Assembly (NCBI GenBank): GCA_037044905.1
Contig: JBAOKB010000153.1
Location: 1-64,000, forward strand
DNA from: Hortaea werneckii
Taxonomy: Eukaryota; Ascomycota; Dothideomycetes; Mycosphaerellales; Teratosphaeriaceae
DNA: 64,000 nucleotides
Reading direction: 5' to 3'
Below, one piece after another: positions 10,981 to 21,069 of this stretch (position 1 is its first letter; every line of letters starts with the position of its first letter). Both the position numbers and the translations under genes were made by a program. The notes beneath the pieces were generated by a model. That model searched no databases. It saw nothing but the letters and a program-made list of their open reading frames with translations, and was not told where the DNA came from.

Positions 10981-11489
10981 TACACTGAAGCCTGGCCTTC
11001 CGCCCTTACCACATTCCATGCTTGGAATGGAGTAGGACTGGGTGGTGGATATGATGGGCGGAAACCCAACGGACGAACCGATGCCCGGGAAATGTAAGAA
11101 ATGCCAGATCCAGCCGCGCCGAGCGGGGGCATGCAGCTCGAATACGGTGTGGTTGGGACCGCTAGCGGGCTGATGATGAAACAGTGCTACAGTTATCAGA
11201 TTTACGACGGGATGGATAGCGAACACTGACGGAGAGCAAAGGGTCCTGGCCAAGGGCGGATGTGGTGAAATTGGACCTCATCAGGAGAGAGTGCTGGAGT
11301 TGGATGCGCATGGTGGAAATGTCGCACTGGCTCCCAGCCGAGGCAATTCCAGCCAGCCTCAGCAGCCATCCAGTCTTCAATCTACCTAGGTACACACGGC
11401 ATCATCTTTTCTACAACACCAGCATGTAGGCATCTGACAGACCGTACACCCCGTTCTGAATCTAGAGGATTCTTAGATAATGCGAAAAA
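10981..11489. promoter_or_regulatory. Divergent intergenic region with CTACCTAGGTA motif
   Basis: Shared upstream region of the minus-strand phosphoesterase and the plus-strand YdeI-like gene. It contains a CTACCTAGGTA palindrome at 11382-11392, about 100 bases before the ATG at 11490. The same motif recurs at six other non-coding places in the window. Confidence 0.45.
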
Positions 11490-12251
11490 ATGGCATCGGC
11501 ACAATTGCCTTCGTTAAGGGTAGCCGACAAAGCATCTTGGGCCCAATGGCTGGCGAAGCGTAGCACAACATCTCACGGCATCTGGCTCACTGTTGCGAAA
11601 CCCAAGGCTCATGCAGCTCATCTCGCGACATCACTGACCTACGTAGATGCCCTTGAGGAGGCGCTCTGTTGGGGATGGATTGACAGCCGCGGGAAACGCA
11701 TAGATGAGACAACAATGACCTACCGCTTCACGCCACGCGCGGCAAAGGGCACGTGGTCGAAGCGGAATGTGGCGATCGTGGAGAGGCTGATCACTGAGAA
11801 GCGCATGCATCCACCGGGTCTTGCAACGATAGAGGCCGCAAAGGCCGACGGACGCTGGGGGCAAGCGTATGACCAAGCGAACATCGAACTACCCGCAGAT
11901 CTAGTCGAGGCAATTGAAGCTGACCCAAACGCCAAGGCAATGTGGGATGTTCTGACCAAGACGAATCGCTTTCTGATCTGTTTGCGTCTACAATCCCTTA
12001 AGACCGCAGAAGGGAGACGGAAGAGCATCGCCTCTTGGGTGGAGAAACTTGCTCAGGGCAAGACACCGCAGCCTCAAAAGAAGCGACCAGAGAGTGTGAT
12101 TGCATCAAAGATTGATGCGAAACCCAAAGTCGCTGCATTCTCAGCAAGCACGTCGTCTTGTAGAGCTTCACGGACCTCTATCAAGGACAAACCAGAGCTG
12201 GCCCGCAGAGTAACAAGGCAAATGAAGCACTCCGTTACAATTGAATCGTAA
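11490..12251 (+). CDS. YdeI/OmpD-associated family protein
   Basis: 253 residues, intronless. The N-terminal two thirds matches the YdeI/OmdA family: WAQWLAKRSTTSHGIWL, then YVDALEEALCWGWIDSRGK, YRFTPRAAKGTWSKRNVAIV, GLATIEAAKADGRWGQAYD, and the C-terminal block ELPADLVEAIEADPNAKAMW with AEGRRKSIASWV. In bacteria the family is linked to stress or peptide resistance; its biochemical role in fungi is not established. The last 60 residues (after PQPQKKRPE) are basic, Ser-rich and probably disordered. The family is common in bacteria and scattered in fungi, which is compatible with old horizontal transfer, but base use here is like the neighbours. Confidence 0.85.
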   Translation: MASAQLPSLRVADKASWAQWLAKRSTTSHGIWLTVAKPKAHAAHLATSLTYVDALEEALCWGWIDSRGKRIDETTMTYRFTPRAAKGTWSKRNVAIVERLITEKRMHPPGLATIEAAKADGRWGQAYDQANIELPADLVEAIEADPNAKAMWDVLTKTNRFLICLRLQSLKTAEGRRKSIASWVEKLAQGKTPQPQKKRPESVIASKIDAKPKVAAFSASTSSCRASRTSIKDKPELARRVTRQMKHSVTIES

Positions 12252-12351
12252 AATGCGGATGCCAGGAACTGAAAGTCAGCGTTCGATTTAATTAGGCAGC
12301 ACTTGTGTGCGGACCAGCATTCACGCAACAGGTCCTCTACCTATGCAGATC

Positions 12352-13713
12352 TCATGCTGTCTTCCGCCCACGCTTCCCCGATCGGCCTTTTCGTGGCACA
12401 CCCCTGTCACTCCTTGGCTTTCTAGGATTGGAGGCACTATTCCTGACCACTCTTTTCCGAGCTGGTTCAAAGTCTTGAATATCAGGCATGGGTATACAAC
12501 GCAGACTTCCGCTTAGAGTCGGTCCAGCAACACCACGCTCAGGGTCCCAATATGCAGACGCTGGCAAGCCGAGAGGCACAAGCGACTCCCTTCTCCTAGG
12601 TTCAAAGCCTTGCATGTTTGGTGGTGATGATGATGCAGGAGGAACGAGGGGTTGGCGGTTCAGTCCGAGGAGCTCGCGCTGACGTTGACGCTCTGCGATA
12701 GCCTCCTGGCTGTAAAATGGGTTGGTAGCGTCGTAGTCCATATCCCACGGCTGGTCTGTCCAAGGCTTGGGTTGCCACCATGGACCGCTCTCAACCTCAT
12801 GATCGGCAGGCTCGGCATTCTGCGCATAGGACGGAATCTGTGGAAGAGGCGACCATGTAGGGAGAGGTCCGGGGACTGGATCTTCCTTCCGTTGCGGCTG
12901 AACGTCCAGCTCCTGGCGGAGCACCACTACGAATCCGATGCCATCATTTTCTTCATCGACTGCGAATCTCACCTCTCCGTCTCTGCCGAGTCGACGCTGT
13001 GCCTCACCTATCTCTGCGTCGCTGCACTTCCACGGGTCTTGCGAGTGACCCCTCTCAATGACATCGTAGTCCAAACAGTTGGGATACTCGTTCGCCAATA
13101 CGATTCCCGCTGCTTCGTTGGCTTGGTCCACGGTAGAGAAGGTTCCTTTTACATCGCACAGCTCCCCGTGACGATGGACGACAGCATACAATGTCTGGAG
13201 TTTGGGTGGCTGTTCGATGGAGGGAAGCACTTCAAGCGCTGTATCAGCCTGCATGGGACTCCCCTGGACGTGAAGATCTTGTAAAGTCCTGTCCTGCATT
13301 GGGCCCCGGTCCTCCTCAACAAACGGCCCGACTTTGACATGCTCACTTTCCGTCTCTATCTGCCTCTCTATAGCTTCCAGTGAATCGGTGTGCTTCCCAC
13401 CCACGTCGTCCTCAGATTCTTCCGATTCATCTCCGTATTCTTCGCTATCTTCATCTATCAAGCGGTCTTTTTCCTGTGCCAACTGGTGTGCCTCGACCTT
13501 CCATCTCTCCATCTCGAAGAATAGCCGTTGGTTCTCATCTTCCAAGTATTGCACTTTGCTAGCCAATTGTTTGACCAGATCGGCTGTGTCCGTGATAAGT
13601 CTACTCTGGTCGGAAGTAAGCTGTGTAGGCATGTGTGATCGAGCTGCTGGAGTAGGACCATATTGAATTGTCCCGAGCACCGGTTCGTCGTTCGATTGCG
13701 TGGGGGTCGTCAT
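12352..13713 (-). CDS. Coiled-coil, proline-rich hypothetical protein, 453 aa
   Basis: Not recognised by name. The ATG at 13713 (MTTPTQSNDEPVLG) was chosen because the longer frame begins with a non-ATG codon. Residues about 40-85 form a coiled coil (LVKQLASKVQYLEDENQRLF), followed by an acidic segment (EEYGDESEESEDD). A compact domain lies at about 170-270: LYAVVHRHGELCDVKGTF, DQANEAAGIVLANEYP, then EVRFAVDEENDGIGFVVVL. The rest is Pro/Trp-rich, with a strongly basic end (RKPRSDRGVPRKGRSGKR) that looks like a nuclear localisation signal. The compact domain occurs in several uncharacterised fungal proteins. Confidence 0.75.
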   Translation of the reverse strand: MTTPTQSNDEPVLGTIQYGPTPAARSHMPTQLTSDQSRLITDTADLVKQLASKVQYLEDENQRLFFEMERWKVEAHQLAQEKDRLIDEDSEEYGDESEESEDDVGGKHTDSLEAIERQIETESEHVKVGPFVEEDRGPMQDRTLQDLHVQGSPMQADTALEVLPSIEQPPKLQTLYAVVHRHGELCDVKGTFSTVDQANEAAGIVLANEYPNCLDYDVIERGHSQDPWKCSDAEIGEAQRRLGRDGEVRFAVDEENDGIGFVVVLRQELDVQPQRKEDPVPGPLPTWSPLPQIPSYAQNAEPADHEVESGPWWQPKPWTDQPWDMDYDATNPFYSQEAIAERQRQRELLGLNRQPLVPPASSSPPNMQGFEPRRRESLVPLGLPASAYWDPERGVAGPTLSGSLRCIPMPDIQDFEPARKRVVRNSASNPRKPRSDRGVPRKGRSGKRGRKTA

Positions 13714-14090
13714 GGGATCCGCAAGACGGATTGACAAGTCAGCAATGTGATCAAATTCACTGTTGGTCTTGTGATTGTCAAAGGTGCAATGGAGTGAATA
13801 CTAGACTTCTGAGCGTGGAGAAATTCAATGGATGATGACATGCCGTCTGATCGACAGGAACAAACTCGACGCCGCTCACGCGGCATTCACTACCGTCCCC
13901 ACTTCCTTGTTCTGCGCTAGTCCGCCGATCTATCTGCTCTACTCTTCTTGCCTTTTCTTCTTTAATACGTTGCCCTTTTGCTTCCTCTCTTGCTTCTCAA
14001 ACCCCAAGAAGCTGAGACAAGTCCGGAAATCGCATTATCTTTTGCTCCAAACGATACATCAAAACTCAAGCTGACAAACCACCACTCACG
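13714..14090. promoter_or_regulatory. Divergent promoter with pyrimidine-rich tract
   Basis: 377 bases between divergent ATGs. From about 13935 to 14010 the plus strand is a CT-rich tract (clusters such as CTTGCCTTTTCTTCTTT) ending about 80 bases before the ATG at 14091. Long pyrimidine tracts upstream of the transcript start are typical of strongly expressed filamentous-fungal genes, here pointing towards the small gene at 14091. Confidence 0.4.
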
Positions 14091-14452
14091 ATGCCAGGCA
14101 ACAACAACTCCAGCTCTTCGAGCAAAGGCAATGGAGGCTACTCCGTCAACTCGTCAGGCACGAACTCGCAGGTAAAGACATAAGTCTAACAATGCGTAGA
14201 GAGACCGAATGATCGCTAAAAACCTGAAGGGTAACCACTACTGCTCCCGCGACTACGGCTCGTCTGCGAGCAATTCCAACTCGTACCACTATTCCAACTC
14301 GGATGGCTCGTGAGTCGCATTCCTACTTGCTAGAGCGGGTTTGATATTGACATAGTTCCGACAGATACTACTATTCCAACCCGAACGGTAGCACCTACTA
14401 CAACTCCGGCAACGGCTACAGCAACTACACGCCGTCTGGAGGCAAGAAGTAG
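14091..14452 (+). CDS. Tiny Asn/Ser/Tyr/Gly-rich conserved fungal protein, three exons, 82 aa
   Basis: Exons 14091-14171, 14230-14309 and 14365-14452 are separated by introns of 58 bases (GTAAAG...CTGAAG) and 55 bases (GTGAGT...CGACAG). The spliced frame is open and ends in TAG. The product begins MPGNNNSSSSSKGNGGY. It contains GNHYCSRDYGSS, a Tyr/Ser/Asn repeat (SYHYSNSDGSYYYSNPNGST) and YTPSGGKK at the end. No signal peptide or membrane segment. I recall similar short YSNxxGS proteins in many ascomycetes, but no function. The CT-rich promoter suggests strong expression. The exons are too short to show as a long ORF. Confidence 0.8.
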
Positions 14453-15069
14453 GGGAGACAGAGGGGGCGCGCGCGTGAGAGACGAAAGTGATGGCCTGAA
14501 TAGTGATGCCATGGATATGGCAAACCTACAATGACGAGAGGCTCAGAACTATTTTTACTGGCTGGGATGATGTAGACTAGCATAAGACTCATGAACCGTC
14601 TACCAAGAAGTATGTCTCAGATATGCTCCCAGTATCAGTGATGACATGTAGAAGATTTTGGATTGGAAGTCGATTGCGTTTCCCAAAGCTGAGACTCCCA
14701 AAACTCATACAAAGCAGGGCGCACTTCGCCGACTCTGTCTTTTGGCTCCAGCGGTTCGTCATCCGTAGAGAAGCTAGAAAAAAACAATGCCAACTACTTC
14801 CAACCACGCAAAGAGCTCTTTGGAATCGGAAGCTGAGGCCGCAGAACCCATGCTCGAGACAGAGACTGATTTTTATACCTAATACAGCGCTTTCTGATAC
14901 CCGATTCTATCACTATATCAATGCTACCTAAGATGCCCGAACCCAACAACTGCCGAAATGCTTCAGGAATACTAATCTAACTGATACAAGATCCTCGTAG
15001 ACATGTGTTCTCCAGCCTGCCCGACCGCACAAACTTTTACCACCATGCGTGGCGAGACCTTGGAAGGAC
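14453..15069. other. Intergenic between convergent genes
   Basis: 617 bases between convergent stop codons. Small frames overlap on both strands with no resemblance to known proteins. No repeat noted. Confidence 0.4.
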
Positions 15070-17032
15070 TCATTTGAAAGGTTTCTCCGCAAGGAACTGC
15101 GGCTCGTTCCTGGAGATGCCGAGCTCCTCTGCAGTGACCGGGCGCAGGAAGTCACATCCCCACGTCGTGTGTCCGAAGCCGTTGCATACGGAGCAGCCGT
15201 CTTCTTTGGTGACGGAGAAGAAATGCGTGGTCAATCGTGAGCCGTTTTTCTGCCAGATGGGGAGGATGAAGCGTAATTGTCGGGGGCACTGCTTGAATTG
15301 CACGACCCAGTTCGTCCATGTGTTGTCCCTCGGCGACCCTTCAACACGGAGGTGGACAGCGTTGTTGTGGCTCTTGGCCTTCTTCAGCAGCTCCAAGAGG
15401 CTGGGGAAGATGGTTTCCTTGATGACTTCGGCTGGGCCAGAATGCCTGACGGTGAAGGTGAACGCCTTCGGGTTTACGACCGGGTAATTGCGGAGCTTCA
15501 CCTTCTCGCCTCTCAAGTCAATGAGCTTTCCAGTCAGTTGGCGGGCAGTGCGAATGTTCTTTGCAACGATGAGGAAGAGATCTTTGTTCGCATCATACGA
15601 GCGGACATGCCCGATCTCTCTTGCGAGTTTGCTGGTGCAAGGTGTCCTGCGCAGCGCCAGGGTAATTTCGGCCGGTGATAACGGACGACTGTGTTTGGCC
15701 CGGAACCAGACAACATGTTTCGCCTCGCCAGGCTTCGGGCTTTTGTAGGGCGTCGTGACTGGATGGAAACCCTTCTCCAGAGGGGGAAACGAGGGCTGGG
15801 TTTGAGTCAGCAACCCTTCGAGCGTTTGACAAACGAAGACCTACTCTCTCGACTTCGGGGGTATCCTCGGCCACCATTGTCGTGGAGCTGCTGCTCGGGT
15901 GAGCAGAACTGTACCCCTCGTCGGACGATCTTGGCTTTGAGGGCATTGAGGAGCCTCGTCCGTCGCTGAGTAGGTGATCGATATCATCAGAGACGGTGTT
16001 GACGTCCCCTTCGAGCACTCGGCGATAGATCTTTTCCCAACGACCTTTCTTTTGTCGGGACAGTCCCGCCCATTCATACTCGATCTCGCCTTTCAACTTG
16101 GACTTCTCCGCTTTATACCGTTCGGTTCCCAGGTGCTTTTTCTTCGCTTTCCTAGCATGGTGGAAATAGAAGGAATAGCAGGACGAGAGCTTTTCAGATG
16201 GCCTATCTATGTTCGATTGAGTTGTTGGGTCGGCGGTTTCAGTTCGTACAGGGAGTGTGTCATTGTTCGACAGGGTGCGACGGCCATCATTTGCTTCAAC
16301 AAGCCTTTGGCGTGCCTCAGAATGGCGATCGCGGGCTGCGGGTAGAGCGTGTACTCTGATGTTGTCGGGGTTCTGGGCGGTACTGCTGTCAAAGCTTGGG
16401 GTGTACTGCACGCCATGGGCTTGAAAGGGCAGCTGCGTGTCCAGAATGATGGAATTCAAAGCCGTTCGAAGTGAGGGATCGACTTTGAAGGCCTGGAGTC
16501 GTGTTGCCTCGTGTATGATCCTGTCGAGAATGCGAGCAAGATCCAGGTTTGAACCGATGGAGCTACCAATACACTCGGCCAGATGATCTCCCCAGTTCTT
16601 CAGCATACGATCACGTGCGGCCAGAGCCCGGGACCGTTCGCACCCACTGGAAAGCAATCGCTGGAAGGCGGAATCGAAGAATGATAGCACCGGTGAATTT
16701 TGGTTGGAGGCTTTGGATTCAGGCCATCCGCGGCGGATTGCCGACTGGACTAGTTGTTCAATGACAAAATTGATTCGGTGTTCTTCGCCACCTACACGGA
16801 TCTGCATGAGATCAACTTCGACTTGCTGCTCGAATGTTGATGCCGTCGAGCCGCTCCCTTGCTGCTTATTGTCGACGCGTGGAGGAGCTACCAAGTCAGG
16901 CATCCGTCGAACGTGGTCTGGCAGTGAAGGTGTCTCTGACGGTGGGCGTTTTGCCCGGTGTTGGCTCAAGCTCGAACCATCATCCGCCTCGTCGAAGGAA
17001 CGCTTCTTGGACTTTTTGGACTTGCGACTCAT
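15070..17032 (-). CDS. HMG-box-like plus zinc-knuckle protein, 637 aa
   Basis: Exon 1 is 17032-15845 (396 codons). A 49-base intron (15844-15796, GTAGGT...CCCAG, branch GCTGACT) in phase 0 joins exon 2 (15795-15070). The N-terminus is a basic nuclear signal (MSRKSKKSKKRSFDEADD). Residues about 280-345 look like an HMG box: SSCYSFYFHHARKAKKKH, then EYEWAGLSRQKKGRWEKIYR. After a Ser-rich linker, exon 2 holds an RRM-like region (DLFLIVAKNIRTARQLTGKL, RNYPVVNPKAFTF) and a CX2CX4HX4C zinc knuckle at about 597-610 (CSVCNGFGHTTWGC). A fold followed by a zinc knuckle is the layout of LINE ORF1/Gag-like nucleic-acid binders. No reverse transcriptase lies next to it, so a host gene, possibly domesticated, is more likely. 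Function unknown. Confidence 0.78.
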
Positions 17033-18459
17033 AGCTGAAACCGACAGAGAGTGAAGTGGAAAGAGAAAGGTTGTAGTGAGAAGGAGAGGGGCATGGAGGA
17101 AGGAAGGCGTAGAAACTTCACCATACGCTCGTTACGGAGCCAGCCATATCTTCGTGTGGTCGCCATTGCGGCCACGGGATGGGAAACACTCATCACGAGA
17201 CGAGACGTTGTCCATCGATGCAGGAGACATCGAGGAAGATGTCGTTGTGCGATGTGACAGCGGTGAAGCTCAGGCCAAAGTGGAGACGACGGCTGGGCCC
17301 GAACAGGGATATTGCAGGCTTCCTTGACTTCCTCTTTCCCGCCGACAAACGACGACATCCCCATCTCCATCCTCCGGGCACATATTTCTGCTTCCGAGCC
17401 ATGCCACGGAATTGCCGGGGTGCCTCGAATGGGTGGTTACGAATTAACCGTCGTCTGGCCCGAAAGTGCGGCGGGGCCACGGCGGAGGGGACAAGCGACG
17501 TCTGTCACATTGATGAGAACAAACCTGTCACTTTTACTGCCGTCCGTCCATAACCGACTTCGCGCGTAGCCGGCATGCACTCTATCAACAGTCTTCCACT
17601 CGGGACCGTCTCCAGCGCACTGCTTCGACTAGCATGGCGACAACCCGATTGATGGGCGGTTTCCTGCTCCATGGGGCTAGATCTGCAGCGATGGACCAGG
17701 AGCAGCAGCATCTAGCGTGCCAGTTTGCCACACGTCTCACCTCTCAGGATCCCAGGAGCGGCCAAACGCATAGAAAATATCTCTGTCTGCCGCCAAGTCT
17801 GTGGGCTGGTTCGAAATTGAAACAAGACCATCAAGGAGAACCCACGATTCTGACCCATGGCTGCATGGGCATCTGCCGACAAGGAGGGTCTGGCTCATGG
17901 TGCCAAGAGTGGTGATAGTCATCCGCATTACCTTGCACCAGAATACTCTATTTCGCGTCCTCAAAACACCAGCCTCGCCTCGGAAGTGCGATACGTCCTG
18001 GCACGCAGCTACAGCGAGTACGCTCAGCTCGAAGATTGCGTCCTTCCTTATCATGGGATCATGCCGATCTTGACACACTCTCCGGAGTAGGGCCATCCCA
18101 TCTTGCTTTAGTGCACGTTCCCGGAAACATGTCGTCGTAAGAAGCTGTTGTACCGCACTTCGCGCACACAACCCGCCGGGATTGCTTCCCCCGGTGCTTT
18201 TCATATGTGCTGTGCGACTCCGCTCCGGCCTCGACGAATTTGCCGAGATGCACCTAACACACAACGCGTACTTCGCGCGCGAGGCGTGGCGCGTCGCCCT
18301 CGTCTTCTTACAACACTCACTACTTCGCTCCTCTCGTCTATGATCGCTTGCTTCCCCATCGTCCTTACTGAGCCAGCTGTTCACCTGTCTGCAGAGAGTC
18401 CTCGTTGGCTATTGATCTTCTCCCGTTACTTTCGCGTTTCGACACTGGCCTGACGTGAG
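17033..18459. other. Intergenic, with an uncertain zinc-ribbon-like minus-strand frame
   Basis: 1.4 kb between divergent genes. The minus frame 18253-18059 reads VHLGKFVEAGAESHST and VVCAKCGTTASYDDMFPG, followed by TC. It is preceded by a GTTAG acceptor-like site, so it could be one exon of a zinc-binding protein, but I could not assemble a full gene. The 17737-18384 minus frame overlaps it in another frame and is not convincing. Confidence 0.3.
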
Positions 18460-19626
18460 ATGTCATCTCTCCGAAGGGTTTCATCGAGTGGTAGGTTGAC
18501 CTGCTAAAAGTCGAGAACCTTTATTGAGTGTTTGCCTGCAGGAAGTGATGACACTTGGAGTACTGCCCCATCTACGCCCTTGACACGTAGCTACGGCAGT
18601 ACGCCTCAGCCCTCGGACTCCGAGCCAGACTCCGAGCAAGATGAAGAGTCTCCAATCACCAGTAGCCCGCCAAGCTCTGAGCAAAATACACCACCGCACC
18701 GATACCCAAAGCGGACGTTTCGTTCCTATACTGTGGAGAGAGAAGTTGATTCGGTAGTAGACAAGTTTGGCAGGCGGGTCAAACTTCAATGGGCTACAAA
18801 GCCGTTCCCCACCAAGTTCATCAAGCAACGTGCGAATGGCGAAGAATATGTAACCATTGACGGGCAAGACTACACTATCGCCAAAAGAAGCCCGATATCT
18901 GAGGACAGCGATGGAAACACTGTTTGCAGGGTCAACTTTGTTGACAGTTGGGAGCCAGAAGGTAATCTTGATCCCCCGCAGATGATTGACTCAAGTCCGG
19001 TGTCCAGCCAAGGAAGGAGCAGTCGTGGTTTGCCTTCTGATACCCCAAGCCCTCAAGGCCCCAACTTGCGTCCAAGGCTACGAGGACAGCTTCGACGTCC
19101 CACCAGTGCTGCGTGGATGAAGAGGGCCCAACTACCCAAGCGACCTCAGCATGGTACTGAGCGAGCCTCGTCCGCACTGACTTGGTCTGATCTCGATCTC
19201 GCTCACATTGAGGACTTGCGCGAGCATGCTACTTCTGACACTGCCGATTATGGACCAGCCATCCACCAGAAGATCCAGGAAGCCGTGAAGCGCGGTCAGT
19301 ATGACACCACCACAGGAGTACTCACTGCCGTGCTCAACCGGTACCAGCATGATACACCGCAGCGCCCAGTGCAATTTGCCACGTGGACCGTCCGTCATGC
19401 CACCCACAAGTTCAACTTCCACGGGAAGGAAAATGCCGGCACCTTCTATGCTCACTGGACAGGCTACGACGTACGCAAACCCTGCACTCGTTGTGCAAAT
19501 CAGCATCGCGAATATGGCGTTTTCCAGGGCTGTGTTGTTGCTTCTGGCTTCAATCAAGGTGCCTGTACGAACTGTAGCTACAGCAAGGGAAACAGAGCTT
19601 GCAGCTTCAGGCGTGATAGTGAGTAG
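18460..19626 (+). CDS. DUF3716-type cysteine-rich protein, 371 aa
   Basis: The long frame lacks an ATG start. A 31-base first exon (18460-18490, MSSLRRVSSS) followed by a 51-base intron (18491-18541, GTAGGT...CTGCAG) joins in phase to exon 2 at 18542. The N-terminal half is Ser/Pro/acidic, with a basic patch (HRYPKRTFRSYTV) and a small domain at about 65-125 (VKLQWATKPFPTKF, YVTIDGQDYTIAKRSP). The C-terminus carries six cysteines in the pattern CX2C-X12-C-X10-CX2C-X8-C (CTRCAN, GACTNCSYSKGNRACSF), the signature of fungal DUF3716, probably zinc-binding. Role unknown; nuclear location inferred. The next gene on the same strand starts 136 bases after the stop. Confidence 0.82.
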
Positions 19627-19761
19627 AGTCCCTGGCCTTCGCTTTGGCCTCTACTATTTGCTGACGTGGAACTCTCGGAAGCCTCTGATCCCAGTGGTTT
19701 TCGAGCCGCAAAGCGGTGGCCAAAAGCTTCGACGTATACAATTAGGTCTCTCCCAGCGAGC

Positions 19762-20769
19762 ATGACTCCCTCCGACTCGGACGAGGACAGACAATCTCCA
19801 TCTGCTTCACGTTCTCTTCTCCAGCCAAGATCTGTCTCGACAGGCTATCGCCAGGGATTGACTGATGACGACTTCATCCGTGATTCCAATCGGCCACTTC
19901 GCTCGGAGAACGAAGGAGAGAACGATGAGTTTGTCATGAGCGGTGGTCTGAATGGGTTGGACGGCATTGGCGCTCGAGGACATGATGTGGAGTCCGGGCG
20001 CAAACATGACCTAGGCAAGATCTATGATGCCGCTCCAAATGATTCTGATGACGATTCCAGCGAAGAGGAAGACCCAGACAATGGCAAGAATGCCGGCGAC
20101 TATTCACACGATGTCATAGAAAAAGAGCAACAAAATCATCGCAAGCGCCAAAGAGATCCCATTGTCATAGAGAGCTCTGACGAAGCTTCTGATGACTCTT
20201 CAGATGAGGAGGTGGACGTTTACAAACGCCTGAGAGATCTCTTTCGTATGAAGCCCTCCGATGGCTCCTCGGACGATAAGGCCGATAGCGACTGCGAGAG
20301 TGCGCAAAAACGGCAAAGGCTTACTTCTCCTGTGAGCCAGAGTGACGCAGGGAACTCAGATGGCAGAGCACGTCGAGCCAGGTCAAAGACTCTCACAAGC
20401 AGCCAGACAGCTGTTCCGGAAGCTTCTAACGCCGCTCCACAGCTACCGGAAACTCGCACGCAGAGCAATCAAGACCAACAATCTACCAGTACGAGACCCA
20501 TCACATCATTCAACTACGCGGACATGGTCTTTCGGGGCCACAAGTTTCGACGTGGCGAGATCACCCAGGGGCAGCTGGATTTCCTCAGGATGCGGTCTTT
20601 CGACAAAGACGCCATAGACTGGGTTGGAAATGAGTGGCGGCACGCCATGCATGAGCGCAAGAAGAAACGTCGAACTGAGGCTCTGGACTTCTACAAAGCC
20701 GACGGCCGGCGGTTCTTGAACAAGTACCTCGTGCCGTGGGTATGCACCGACTCGAAGGGGTCCCTCTGA
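19762..20769 (+). CDS. Acidic Ser-rich nuclear-type hypothetical protein, 335 aa
   Basis: The start is the ATG at 19762 (MTPSDSDEDRQSPSAS); the open frame extends upstream without another ATG. Most of the protein is disordered, with repeated acidic-serine clusters (NDSDDDSSEEEDPDN, IESSDEASDDSSDEEVDVY) resembling CK2 sites, and basic nuclear-signal-like patches (HRKRQRDP, AQKRQRL). The last 80 residues form the only compact part: NYADMVFRGHKFRRGEITQ, FLRMRSFDKDAIDWVGNEW and FYKADGRRFLNKYLVPWVC. That block resembles no family I know. It lies 136 bases behind the DUF3716 gene on the same strand. Confidence 0.75.
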   Translation: MTPSDSDEDRQSPSASRSLLQPRSVSTGYRQGLTDDDFIRDSNRPLRSENEGENDEFVMSGGLNGLDGIGARGHDVESGRKHDLGKIYDAAPNDSDDDSSEEEDPDNGKNAGDYSHDVIEKEQQNHRKRQRDPIVIESSDEASDDSSDEEVDVYKRLRDLFRMKPSDGSSDDKADSDCESAQKRQRLTSPVSQSDAGNSDGRARRARSKTLTSSQTAVPEASNAAPQLPETRTQSNQDQQSTSTRPITSFNYADMVFRGHKFRRGEITQGQLDFLRMRSFDKDAIDWVGNEWRHAMHERKKKRRTEALDFYKADGRRFLNKYLVPWVCTDSKGSL

Positions 20770-21069
20770 GAGGGCAGGACAGTGGCCATGGCGCCGTGGG
20801 TATGGGTTCTTTTTCGGCTAATGGTCTCATTGTGCATTTGTTTAGATCGGACATTTGTTGTTTCGGTTTCTCTTTCATTCTGCTTGTCTGTCTTACAGTT
20901 GTTTGTCACATATGGCTAGGTTGTATCTGGTAGTTCCTTAATGACAATGCTTGGGCGTTCAACACAATGGAAAGGCCTTGTTCACCTTGTCCACTGAGCA
21001 AACCTGAACGTTACCTACATATAGAAGTCATGTATCTTCAATCTCCAACGATGAAGGCAACGAACCCAA
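20770..21069. other. Intergenic
   Basis: 300 bases holding the 3' end of the acidic gene (a T-rich stretch at 20840-20880) and the upstream region of the next gene. Nothing else seen. Confidence 0.4.

Noticed and set aside
10981..11253. Upstream ATG at 11253 as start of the phosphoesterase
   Set aside because: It adds 91 residues of unlikely composition before the membrane anchor; the ATG at 10980 gives a normal signal-anchor protein.
17737..18384. 215-codon minus-strand frame as a gene
   Set aside because: Overlaps a more protein-like frame (18059-18253), is Cys/Arg-rich and has no recognisable domain.
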